The notes under the pieces were generated by a model. That model was not told the DNA's origin and searched no databases. It saw only the letters and a program-made list of their open reading frames with translations. This document shows positions 30,601-40,658 of a stretch of DNA of 57,341 nt, piece by piece. This DNA is from Saprospiraceae bacterium (lineage in GTDB: Bacteria; Bacteroidota; Bacteroidia; Chitinophagales; Saprospiraceae): contig JADKGI010000024.1 of assembly GCA_016722285.1 (NCBI GenBank), positions 1-57,341 of the forward strand, read 5' to 3'. Made by a program: the position numbers and the translations under genes. Position 1 is the first letter of the stretch. Every line of letters begins with the position of its first letter.

Positions 30601-31061
30601 TACTGATTGCGGGTGTCTATAGAAATTAGAATATTGCTGGGCTTAATATCCCTGTGTATGATATTGTTTTTATGCAGAAAAGTGATGCCCTGTAGCAAAC
30701 CATTGACCAGGCTGAACTTCTCTTCGAGTTGGAGTTTCTTTTGAGAAAGCAGCTGTTTTAGATTTCCTTCAGGATAATATTGCATAACCGCATAGTCAAA
30801 GACTCCGTTAGGCATTTGAAACTGGAATACAGATTCATAATGGGCTATATTTTTGTGCAGTGGAATGGCCTGGGAAGCATTAAATTCACTGACTAGAGAA
30901 AATTCTTTTCCTTCGATAAATTTAACTTCGGCTATTTTGATGGCTTTCCATTGATCTCTGAGATGATCATATGCCTTGTAAACTGTGCCAAATGCCCCGC
31001 CGCCAAGCCTGCCGGACTTGATGTCTATTTCATACCGCTCAAAAAACTCCTTCTGTTGCAT
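27622..31061 (-). pseudogene. Transmembrane Ser/Thr kinase with FGE-like sensor domain, one frameshift
   Basis: Residues ~12-280 are a Hanks-type kinase: Gly loop GGGAFG (20-25), Lys42 in AIKIA, HRDIKPSN (catalytic Asp138) and DFG (160-162). Residues ~340-620 are a charged coiled coil with 51-residue tandem repeats (ARLQAIEEQKL..., 153 bp in DNA). A transmembrane helix follows (ILTALLALIIFPLGILVSY, ~640-660), then a periplasmic part with TPR-like YPG/NGKYINE segments, and a formylglycine-enzyme/SUMF-type domain (IPGGNYTLGCDVKEKGC..., RLPTEAEWEYAA, GNVAEICDD, RGGSY). The usual catalytic Cys pair after RGGS is absent, so it is probably a ligand-binding variant. The frame changes at ~28060-28075, where one base is missing in or near GGG. 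Likely role: surface-signal receptor kinase feeding the FHA/PP2C proteins (inference). Confidence 0.85.
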
Positions 31062-31198
31062 AGAGGGCGTAGTTGACTTTATTTACATGCAGATTAATTT
31101 TCCGCAGTCAGAATATATAGGAAAGGTAAACATAAATCTTAATCTTTCAAATATCTCTCTTAATTTCCTGTAAATTCACATGGTTGCACTATCAAAAA

Positions 31199-31269
31199 CA
31201 AAAATGAACATTACCCTTGATCATATTTTGAAAAAAAGTATGAACTGAAACAAATACTGTATGAAATGA
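31199..31269 (-). promoter_or_regulatory. Paired direct repeat and -7 element, kinase operon
   Basis: On the minus strand ATTTCATACA and AGTTCATACT lie 21 bp apart (plus TGTATGAAAT from 258, AGTATGAACT from 237 of 31xxx). CATTTTTG at 31206-31199 follows 36 bp beyond the second repeat. It would control the kinase and PorP/SprF genes. Site C of five. Confidence 0.65.
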
Positions 31270-31689
31270 ACTTTCCCATTACTACTGACCAGCTCATTAC
31301 AATCCATATAAAATCAAATCTTTTACAAAATAAGTAATACTCTATTGAAAAGCGGATGATCAATATCATAGATTAAAATGATCTTTTTTTTTGTTTTGGG
31401 GACAGAGGTTAAAGAAATTGCTTTTAGACCATTTGTTATCTTCTATATACCAAATTTATACTTCATAGGTAAGTCATATATAAATAATAGCACTGATGTC
31501 ATTTAATATTAAAACGAGGTTTTTGATTTTAAAGCAAAAACAATGGCAAAAAAAATATAAAGTGTTAATTATTAATGTCTTACGCAGAATATAACCATAT
31601 GCCTTAAAACGACGAGATTATCAAAATACCACTAAAAATAAAGAATTCCACCACAAGCAAATACCTCTCTCAAAATATTGAATACAATG

Positions 31690-31755
31690 GTTCATACAGT
31701 TTAAATTAAGTTTCATACAGTTTGCAAATGGCACATTGGAAATCCATCACTTTTG
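31690..31755 (+). promoter_or_regulatory. Paired direct repeat and -7 element, BNR-protein gene
   Basis: GTTCATACAGTTT and TTTCATACAGTTT, 21 bp apart (C at 31693 and 31714). CACTTTTG at 31748-31755 (7 of 8 to TAnnTTTG) lies 34 bp downstream. The ACAGTT part resembles the known LytTR half-site. Site D of five, on the opposite strand to sites A-C and facing away from the kinase promoter. The rest of the 770-nt divergent region shows no gene. Confidence 0.7.
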
Positions 31756-31833
31756 TTCTGTCAATTATTATTAAAAGTCTTCAAATAGATTTTAACTGAT
31801 AAAAAATAATTTGTAAATCTAAAAAATATTAAT

Positions 31834-34800
31834 ATGAAACATGACAAACTTTTTCAATCCCTTTTATTAACAATTGTATTTTTTATTTCAATGATCAGCA
31901 ATACAATTAGCCAACCTTGGTTAGAGCAATTATCCAATGGCAGGAGTGACCAGCAACCTGGTTTTCTTGATCTCCAAAATGCATTTAATGACTAAACACA
32001 AAATTGGGCCAAGACGGCTATTATGTGAAAACGGGGTCAGGGAAAAGCAAAAGGTGGGAAAAATTTAAAAGATGGGAGTGGGATATGCAATTTAAAATTG
32101 ATCCTAAAACTGGTTTTATGCCTGCCAAAAGTGCTCAGGAAATCTATGACCAATATATACGAACTCTACCTAAAAGTACCCGATCCACTACATCCAATTG
32201 GAGTAGTTTAGGTGTAACTGGATTGGGTCGTGTAAACTGTATAGCTTTCCACCCTTCCGATGTCAATACTTATTGGATAGGGGCTCCATCCGGAGGACTT
32301 TGGGTCACAAACAATAATGGTGCTTCATGGACTTGCCTGACAGATAAAAATGCAGTATTAGGGGTCAGTGATATTATAATACCTAGTGATTATAATACAT
32401 CAAAAACCATATATATTGCAACAGGAGAACGGGATGCTTACGATAATTCCAGTGTAGGGGTCTTAAGATCTACAAATGGGGGAGCTACCTGGACCAATAC
32501 TGGACTTAGCTTTCAACTTTCTTCATATGCAAAAGTAACACGACTTCTTTTAGATCCGAATAACAATCAGATCTTAATAGCAGCCACCACAACAGGTGTT
32601 TTTAAAACTATAAATGGCGGCGCCAGCTGGTCATCACTAACTACAAAAGTTTTATTGATTTAGAATATAAACCTGGGAGTTTTAATACCATTTACGGAGC
32701 GACTAAATCAGGTTTGATTTACGTTTCTTCAAATGGAGGAGTTTCCTGGACACAAAGTCTTAATCTTCAGGATGGCCGAAGAATTGAAATGGCTGTTTCG
32801 CCGGCTCAACCTACATGGGTTTATGCTGTTGTTTCAGGAATTGATGATGGACTTTATGGTGTTTACAAATCCACCAATAGTGGGGCTTCCTTTATACAAA
32901 TATTTTCTGGAACAACGTCAAATTTACTTGGCTGGCTATCAAATGGTAGCGGTACCGGCGGACAGGGTTGGTATGATTTAAGTTTAGCTGTTTCACCAAC
33001 AAATGCTAATACAATAATCCTCGGCAGAGTGCTGACCTGGAAGTCCATAAATGGAGGAAGTTCATGGGTATACTCTAATGGTGCTCATGTTGATAAACAT
33101 ATGCATAAATATACATCAGGTGGACAATTATTTGAATGTAATGATGGAGGAATATATATGTCTGCGGATAATGGAGCTACCTGGATCGATAAATCAAGCA
33201 ATTTGAGTATAGCTCAAATGTATAAGTTGGGAGTTTCTCAAAGATCTTCTGGTGAAGTACTCACAGGACTTCAGGACAATGGTACTCAAAGTTTAAATAA
33301 CGGATCCTGGGATTATGCAAATGGTGGAGATGGTATGGAATGTATTATTGACTACAATGATGCCAATGTTCAATATTCAAGCACTCAAAGTGGGAACATT
33401 TAACGTACTTATATGGCATAAGAAACAAGATAAGAAATTAGCCTTTGAACTGGAGCCTGGATTTACTCCATATATTCAGGACCCTACAAATCCGAATACA
33501 ATTTATGCTGGATATAGTGATGTTTGGAAATCAACAGATAAGGGAGATTCCTGGACAAAGATTTCAACAGTTAATTCAACAAATAAATTAAAAAATATTT
33601 TTGTTGCTCCATCAAATACTCAAGTAATAATTATATCAGATAATACCAAAATATGGAAAACAACAAATGGTGGAACTTCGTGGTCTGAGATTACTGGTAG
33701 CTTACCGACAAATTACAATCTAATAAGTAGCATTTTAATTAAGAATGGCGATCATCAAACTTATTGGGTAACCCTAGCTCAATTTGACACAAATAAGGTA
33801 TTTCAAACTAGTGATGGGGGAACAACATGGATCAATATTTCTGATGAGAGCTATCAGCTTCCTGCTTATTCATTAATTCAAAATAAACAAATACTATCTG
33901 AAACACACTTATACATCGGAACGGAATTAGGAATTTATTTAAAAAGGGTCTGCCAATTGGGTTCCATACAACAACAACGTGCAGCAAGTGTTAAATGGAA
34001 CTTAGACATTTATGAGAACAGGCACGGCATCCGGTACAAAGTGAAACTATTTGCAAAGTCTATCGAAGTACATCCAGTTTACTACTAATGAATCTGTGAC
34101 GCCATCGGTTTCAAATCTAGCAAAACACTAATCTTACTTTGATGAGTAAAGCGCTGTCCAGGTACAGAATTACTAATACTTTGTTCAGGCAGCGAGCAGC
34201 AGTACATGATGATTTGTCGGCTACTGCAGGTGCATATTAGCTGTCATCAAATGCTAGTGGCCTAGATAAGTGCATTCAGCTCCGGTGGTCAAAGCACAAC
34301 TCCATGGTCACTATACCAGCCAATGTACAAGCTACGGATGGCACTTATTCAGATAAAGTACAAATCACCTGGTCAGGAACAAGTGGTAATTACTTCAGAC
34401 TAATTCGCAACACTTCAAATTCAACAGCGTCTGGTACGGTCATTTCGAATTGGCAAAACTCGCAACTTTACTTTGATGACTTTAGCGCCGTCGAAGGTGC
34501 TGCATACTACTACTTTGTGCAGGCAGCGAGCAGCAGTGCCGGAGCTAATCCAAGTGCATATAGTGTCATAAATAGTGGTTGGAGAAGTGTGGCTCCGGTG
34601 GTGACTACTCCTTCAGCTGTAGATGCCAGTGATGGTACCTACACCGATAAAGTGAAAATCACCTGGTCAGGAACAAATGGTAACTTTTTTCAGACTAATT
34701 CGAAATACTTCAAATTCAACAGCGTCTGGTACGGTCATCGTGAATTGGCAAAACTCGCAACTTTACTTTGATGACTTAACTGCCGTCGCTGGTACTACAT

Positions 34801-36368
34801 ACTACTACTTTGTCCAGGCTGCCAGCAGCAGTGCCGGCGCTAATCCAAGTGCTTATAGTGTCATAAATAGTGGTTGGAGAAGTGTTGCTCCGGTCGTGAC
34901 TACGCCTACAGCTGTAGATGCCAGCGATGGTACCTATACCGAAAAAGTGAGAGTCACCTGGTCAGGAACAAGTGGTAATTACTTCAGAATAATCCGAAAC
35001 ACTTCAAATTCAACAGCGTCTGGTACGGTCATTTTGAACTGGCAAAACGCGCAACTTTACTTTGATGACTTTAGCGCCGTCGCTGGTAATACATACTACT
35101 ACTTTGTCCAGGCTGCCAGCAGCAGTGCCGGCGCTAATCCAAGTGCTTATAGTGTCATAAATAGTGGTTGGAGAAGTGTCGCCCCGGTGGTAACGACGCC
35201 TGCAGCTGTAGATGCCAGTGATGGTACCTATACCGATAAAGTGAGAGTCACCTGGTCAGGAACAAGTGGTAATTACTTCAGACTAATTCGCAACACTTCA
35301 AATTCAACAGCGTCTGGTACGGTCATTTTGAATTGGCAAAACTCGCAACTTTACTTTGATGACTTAACTGCCGTCGCTGGTACTACTTATTACTACTTTG
35401 TCCAGGCTGCCAGCAGCAGTGCTGGTGCTAATCCAAGTGCTTATAGTGCCATAAATAGTGGTTGGAGAAGTGTCGCCCCGGTGGTGACTACCCCTTCAGC
35501 TGTAGATGCCAGTGATGGTACCTACACCGATAAGGTAAGAATCACCTGGTCAGGAACAAGTGGTAATTACTTCAGACTAATTCGCAATACTTCAAATTCA
35601 ACGGCGTCAGGTACTGTCATCGTGAATTGGCAAAACACTCAATCTTACTTTGATGACTTTAGCGCCGTCGCAGGCACTACATACTACTACTTTGTTCAGG
35701 CAGCGAGCAGCAGTGCCGGATCCAATGCAAGTGCGTACAGCGCCATAAATAGTGGTTGGCGAAGTGCATCTTGTGGAACAGTAATCAATCTGGCAGCAGG
35801 TCAAATAACGTCTGCTTCTGCTGTATTAAGTTGGAGTCCAACAAACGGAGCTTCTCAATATTCTGTTTGGTATTATACTTCAAATGCATGGACACAAATT
35901 GGGGTAGTATCACAAAATTCAGCCAAAATATCAAATATGTCAGGCGGAATCCGCTATTGTTTCGCAATTAAAGCAATTTGTGGCGGGTCAACAGGAAATT
36001 TCTCAGGAAGTATATGTTTTACCACTCCGGCAAGCAATTTGGCAAATAATTCAACAAGTGAACAAAATGATTTGTCTGAATCAATCACGGTTCCTTCATC
36101 CACGATGGGTACCATAAATTTATATCCCAATCCAGCATTGATATATTCAGATCTGACCCTGGAATTTATATCTGACATCAATACCACAAATACAATAATA
36201 TTAATAAATTCCATTGGCAATATTGTCCGGAAAGTAGATGTACCTCTTCCAACGGGTGAAAATAAGATTCAAATTTCTGCTCCGGAAACTCCTGGTATGT
36301 ATATTATTCAAATGCTATCCGGGAAGGAGTCACTCTTTATTAAAAAAATAATCATATCTGAAAACTGA
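31834..36368 (+). pseudogene. BNR-repeat / FN3-repeat T9SS protein broken by several frameshifts
   Basis: The ATG at 31834 opens a signal peptide (HDKLFQSLLLTIVFFISM) whose frame stops at 31995. The protein continues in frames starting at 32004, ~32665, ~33315, ~34304 and ~34677. The first ~700 residues are a sortilin/VPS10-like beta-propeller region with many Asp-box/BNR motifs (NNNGASW, STNGGATW, INGGASW, SADNGATW, STDKGDSW, SDGGTTW). Then come five near-identical 98-residue fibronectin-like repeats, one more FN3-like domain, and a type A sorting tail (YPNPALIYSDLTLEF..., TPGMYIIQML). The stretch 33950-34310 is the most corrupted: it still aligns to the repeat but with many changes. At least five frame changes mean no full product as sequenced; polishing failure in repeats is a plausible cause. 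Confidence 0.75.
34310..35770 (+). repeat. Five tandem 294-bp repeats (98-residue FN3-like units)
   Basis: The phrase GCTGTAGATGCCAG recurs at ~34617, 34911, 35205 and 35499, a 294-bp period. Each unit encodes DASDGTYTDKV...WSGTSGNYFR...YYYFVQAASSSAG. The copies are almost identical in DNA, including silent positions, indicating recent duplication or gene conversion. A decayed partial copy precedes them at ~34085-34310. Confidence 0.85.
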
Positions 36369-36816
36369 TATAATTAATTTCAAAAAGCATTTTTGATTTA
36401 TGTATGTGATGATTTTAGTATGTGATGAAGGTAAGTCGCAAAATTGCAAAGTACCTATGTAGAATAAAATGCCCGGCCTTAACAAATAAATCGTTAAGAA
36501 ATAATGGAGTAAAAACGTTAAGAATTTCAAACTGTATGAACCTAAAGTCAGGTTAGTTGCGAGGTATAATTAACAAAGTTGATAGTATGACTAACCGCAT
36601 CAGAAATCATTAAGGCGAGTTTTTGAAATTTAGTTTTTAAAGAATGATTTTAGGATTATTTGTTAAAGCCTTGATTTTTTGTTTCTTTTGTATCAAGACA
36701 AAAGAAAAGAAAGATTGAAATTAGCAGGATGTAAAATTTAAGAACATTTCATTTACTATTAATTTTCTTGTTTTCCCATACAAAACAGCACATAACCTTT
36801 AATCATAAAATTATTT

Positions 36817-36864
36817 AGCAAAGAAGGCGGTTCCCATCCGGAGAACCGCCTTCTTTGCTTTTAA
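36817..36864 (+). terminator. 17-bp hairpin terminator
   Basis: AGCAAAGAAGGCGGTTC (36817-36833) and its perfect reverse complement (36843-36859) with a 9-nt loop, followed by TTTAAT. It is ~450 nt after the BNR/FN3 gene and ahead of site E. The T-run is short but the stem is strong. The other gap DNA at 36369-36816 shows no gene. Confidence 0.7.
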
Positions 36865-36903
36865 TACCCCTCCATAGATTGCCATTTCTTTCACCAATAT
36901 CTA

Positions 36904-36970
36904 TTTCATACACTTTCCAGTTCATTTCATACACTAATCTCATAACCCTTTTGATTTCCCCCTACTTTTG
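36904..36970 (+). promoter_or_regulatory. Paired direct repeat and -7 element, FN3-protein gene
   Basis: ATTTCATACAC at 36903-36913 and again at 36924-36934, identical over 9 bp and 21 bp apart. TACTTTTG at 36963-36970 is a perfect TAnnTTTG element 35 bp beyond the second repeat, 41 nt before the ATG. Site E of five and the cleanest example. Confidence 0.72.
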
Positions 36971-37010
36971 AAGTGTAATTAATTAATAATCAAATTAAAA
37001 CATAAATACC

Positions 37011-37448
37011 ATGACAAACTCAACTTTCAAATCCGCAACCACTTTCCTTAGCAAAATGACGTTTTTATCAGTATTCTTCTTATTGAATTCTGCAATTATC
37101 CTGACGGCTCAGACTTCTTATGAATATAATTCTAAACTGACACTTATTTCTGAAATTCAGACAGGAACTATCACTTCAAATTCAGCCATCATTGGTTTTC
37201 AATTACCAGATGCAGTCACAGACAGTCTCAAAGTATTGTGGAGTACAGATCATAAAAACTGGACGACTATTACTGTAAAAGCTGATCAGACTTTCATTAA
37301 AATTTCAAACATTTTACCACATACTAAATACTATTACAAAGTTTACAGTATAAATAGAGAAATTACTACGGCAATGAGTCCGACATATGCCTTCATTACA
37401 CCTTCTGATAAAAGGGAAATCAGTCAGGAAATTGCTTCTGTCAAGTAA
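37011..37448 (+). CDS. Small exported fibronectin type III protein
   Basis: 145 residues with an N-terminal signal peptide (hydrophobic about 17-32, cleavage after LTAQ). One FN3-like domain follows (~45-130): EIQTGTITSNSAIIGFQLP, WSTDHKNWTTI, then the family's LPHTKYYYKVYSI. There is no sorting tail, so it is probably periplasmic, or secreted by another route. It has its own site-E promoter and a hairpin terminator ~70 nt after the stop, so it is monocistronic. Confidence 0.75.
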   Translation: MTNSTFKSATTFLSKMTFLSVFFLLNSAIILTAQTSYEYNSKLTLISEIQTGTITSNSAIIGFQLPDAVTDSLKVLWSTDHKNWTTITVKADQTFIKISNILPHTKYYYKVYSINREITTAMSPTYAFITPSDKREISQEIASVK

Positions 37449-37519
37449 ACCCCACTTTCACCTTTCCCTTCTGGAAAAGGTGCTTCGAAAATAAACTGCA
37501 CTTTGAAAAAACCCAAAAT

Positions 37520-37548
37520 AAAGCCTGTTTGTAAAAGAACAGGCTTTT
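37520..37548 (+). terminator. Intrinsic terminator of the FN3 gene
   Basis: AAAGCCTGTT / AACAGGCTTT hairpin (37520-37529 and 37538-37547) with an 8-nt loop and a T-rich end (CTTTTGTATTTTT). It separates the FN3 gene from the defence island. No gene is seen in 37550-37864. Confidence 0.75.
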
Positions 37549-37864
37549 GTATTTTTGAATCCAAAAATTTAACTCATACAAATTTTACAGGTCAAATCAT
37601 AATTGCACTCATCCATTAGAAAACACAATAGTAAACCACAGTAAGTTCAGTTATTACTTTGATTAAAATCACTAAATGACAAAATCCGTTTATCACAATT
37701 CTTTTCTATCTTTACCCTTAAATATATGACCCTACTATGAAAATAAAAAGATCATACACCATAACGGTAGCTATCTATTAACAACTAAGTGTGTCAGCAT
37801 ATACCAAAACAAGTATGCAACAGAAGTATTAAAGAGTTTTTGAAGCTATTATTTTTACCCCATC

Positions 37865-40657
37865 ATGAAACCGGAGCATAAAACACGAAAAGAAATCATA
37901 GACCAACGGCTGATACAAGCTGGTTGGAACATCGACGATCGCACACAAGTGGTCGAAGAGTTTTCTATTTCAGTGGGTTCTGATCTTTCTTCAGAGCCAA
38001 TAGTTGGTTATGGACTTCAATTTAGTGATTATGTACTTCTGGGTAAAGATGGCAAACCACTGGCTGTCGTGGAAGCTAAAAAGTCATCTGTAGATGCAAA
38101 CATTGGTAAAGAGCAAGCTAAACAGTATTGTTATTTCATTCAGAAACAAAGTGGAGGTCAGTTACCATTTTGTTTTTTTACCAATGGACATGATATTTTC
38201 TTTTGGGATTTGGACAATTATCCGCCGAAGAAGGTCTATGGCTTCCCTACTCGGGATGACCTTGAAAGATATGCTTACATCCGTCAAAAAAGAAAATCTC
38301 TTTCTGGCGAATTCATAAATTCCAAAATTGCAGGCAGAGATTATCAGATTAGCGCAATCAGAGCTGTACTGGAAGCAGTGGAGAAACGTAAACGTAGATT
38401 TCTTTTAGTGATGGCTACCGGTACCGGTAAGACCCGTACTTGTATTGCATTGGTTGATGCGTTAATGAGAGCCGGATGGGTAGAAAGGGTATTATTCCTG
38501 GTGGACAGAATTGCCCTTCGTGACCAGGCTTTGGATGCATTTAAAGAACATCTGCCCAACGAACCCAGATGGCCCAAACAAGGGGAAAAGGAAATTGTAA
38601 AGGATAGGAGAATTTATGTTTCAACGTATCCTACGATGTTGAATGTAATTCGAAGTGAAGATAAATCATTGAGTCCGCACTTCTTTGATCTCATAATCGT
38701 AGATGAAAGTCACCGAAGTATTTATAACACATATCAGGAAGTGTTATCTTTCTTCAATACCATTACTCTTGGTTTGACCGCAACGCCCACTGATGTAATT
38801 GATCATAACACATTCCAGTTATTCGAAACAGAAGATGGCGTCCCTACTTATGCCTATTCCTATGATGAAGCTGTAAATCATATTCCACCCTACTTGTGCG
38901 ATTTTCAGGTCATGAAAATCAAAACTAAGTTTCAGACAGAAGGCATAAGTAAACGAACCATTGCTCTTGAAGATCAAAAGAATTTAATTCTCGAAGGAAA
39001 AGAGATTGAAGAAATAAACTACGAAGGAACTGAACTCGAAAAAAAGGTCATCAACAAAGGAACAAATGCCCTTATAGTGCGTGAGTTCATGGAAGAATGT
39101 ATAAAAGATTCCAATGGTGTATTGCCGGGCAAAACCATTTTCTTTTGTACTACCAAAGCCCATGCAAGACGAATGGAAGAAATCTTTGATTCCCTATATC
39201 CAGAATACAAAGGAGAACTGGCAAAAGTACTGGTCAGTGAAGATCCCAGAGTATATGGCAAAGGCGGTTTATTAGACCAATTTACAAATAATGACATGCC
39301 CCGTATTGCTCTAAGTGTAGATATGTTGGATACAGGTATTGATATAAGAGAATTGGTTAATCTTGTTTTTGCTAAACCTGTGTACAGTTATACAAAGTTC
39401 TGGCAAATGATAGGTAGAGGAACCCGTCTTTTAGAACAGGAAAAAATAAAGCCCTGGTGTACAGAGAAAGATAGTTTTTTGATCTTAGATTGCTGGGACA
39501 ATTTTGAATATTTTAAACTCAAACCAAGAGGGAAAGAATTAAAAACACAGATTCCTTTGCCAGTACGGTTATTTGGCGTAAGATTAGATAAAATTGAAAA
39601 AGCCATAGAACTCAACGAAGCAGACATAGCCAATAAGGAAATAGTAGAACTTCGAAAACAAATTGAAACCTTGCCCCAAAATTCCATTGTCATTCTTGAT
39701 GCGAAACACGAATCGCAAAGAGTAGAAGATGAAATTTTTTGGAATCATTTATCCAGTGACCAAATCGAATTTTTAAAGTCGGTGGTAAAACCATTATTCA
39801 GAACAGTTTCTGATACTGATTTCAAAGCCATGCGGTTTGAAAAAGACATAGTAGAAGTGTCTCTGGCAAAACTTGCTGACGAAAAAGAAAAGTTTAATAC
39901 GCTCAAAGATAGTATCATAGAAGAAATAACAGAGTTGCCTCTTTCTGTCAATATTATTGCCAAGGAAGAAAATCTGATTAAACAAAGCCAAACAAATCAT
40001 TTCTGGTCAACTGCTACCGAAGATAAATTTGACGATTTGATTCTGAAGATAGCTCCTTTGATGAGATTCAGAGAATCTATTGTTCCGCTCGGCCCTGCTA
40101 AATTCAATTTCAAAGATTTGGTGAGCGAAAAGGAATATGTAGAGTTTGGTCCCCAACACGAAGCCCTCAGTATTGCCAAATACAGAGAACTGGTAGAGCA
40201 AAAAGTAAATGAATTAGTCTCCGCCAACCCGTTTTTGCAAAAGCTGAAAGAAGGCAAGGAAATTACCATGACCGAAGCCGAACAACTGGCAGAAGCGCTG
40301 CACAACGAACATCCACATATCACCATTGACTTGCTTCGTAGGGTGTACAATCATCGTAAAGCCCGGTTTGTACAATTTATAAAACACATTTTAGGAATTG
40401 AAATTTTGGAATCTTTTAATGAGACTGTATTTAAAGCATTTGATGAATTCATCGCCAGTCACAGCTATTTGTCGAGCCGTCAATTACAATTTCTGGATCT
40501 GCTGCGCAATTTTATTGTAGAAAAAGGAGACTTACAAAAACGAAACCTGATAGAATCTCCGTTTACCTTAATTCATCCGCAAGGTATCAGAGGGGTATTT
40601 ACTCCGACGGAGATAGATGAAATATTAAAGTTTACTGAAAAAGTATTAGCAGCATAG
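37865..40657 (+). CDS. hsdR: Type I restriction enzyme R subunit
   Basis: 930 residues, intact. The N-terminal nuclease motif is visible as D55 ... E70-A-K72 (VVEAKKS), a PD-ExK site. The superfamily 2 helicase/translocase follows: Walker A MATGTGKT (~182-189), DESH box (~279), TATPT motif III, GIDIRELVNLV and the Q/GRGTR motif VI. The C-terminal ~150 residues are the subunit-interaction region ending FTPTEIDEIL. It would cut DNA lacking the HsdM/HsdS methyl mark after ATP-driven translocation. The next gene starts 1 nt after its stop. It is the only intact core gene of this system; hsdM and hsdS downstream are broken, so restriction without methylation would be toxic if they were truly inactive, which argues for some sequencing error. 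Confidence 0.92.
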   Translation: MKPEHKTRKEIIDQRLIQAGWNIDDRTQVVEEFSISVGSDLSSEPIVGYGLQFSDYVLLGKDGKPLAVVEAKKSSVDANIGKEQAKQYCYFIQKQSGGQLPFCFFTNGHDIFFWDLDNYPPKKVYGFPTRDDLERYAYIRQKRKSLSGEFINSKIAGRDYQISAIRAVLEAVEKRKRRFLLVMATGTGKTRTCIALVDALMRAGWVERVLFLVDRIALRDQALDAFKEHLPNEPRWPKQGEKEIVKDRRIYVSTYPTMLNVIRSEDKSLSPHFFDLIIVDESHRSIYNTYQEVLSFFNTITLGLTATPTDVIDHNTFQLFETEDGVPTYAYSYDEAVNHIPPYLCDFQVMKIKTKFQTEGISKRTIALEDQKNLILEGKEIEEINYEGTELEKKVINKGTNALIVREFMEECIKDSNGVLPGKTIFFCTTKAHARRMEEIFDSLYPEYKGELAKVLVSEDPRVYGKGGLLDQFTNNDMPRIALSVDMLDTGIDIRELVNLVFAKPVYSYTKFWQMIGRGTRLLEQEKIKPWCTEKDSFLILDCWDNFEYFKLKPRGKELKTQIPLPVRLFGVRLDKIEKAIELNEADIANKEIVELRKQIETLPQNSIVILDAKHESQRVEDEIFWNHLSSDQIEFLKSVVKPLFRTVSDTDFKAMRFEKDIVEVSLAKLADEKEKFNTLKDSIIEEITELPLSVNIIAKEENLIKQSQTNHFWSTATEDKFDDLILKIAPLMRFRESIVPLGPAKFNFKDLVSEKEYVEFGPQHEALSIAKYRELVEQKVNELVSANPFLQKLKEGKEITMTEAEQLAEALHNEHPHITIDLLRRVYNHRKARFVQFIKHILGIEILESFNETVFKAFDEFIASHSYLSSRQLQFLDLLRNFIVEKGDLQKRNLIESPFTLIHPQGIRGVFTPTEIDEILKFTEKVLAA

Positions 40658-40658
40658 T

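Noticed and set aside
36531..36560. ACTGTATGAA resembling the LytTR half-site
   Set aside because: There is no second repeat 21 bp away on either side, and no gene start fits.
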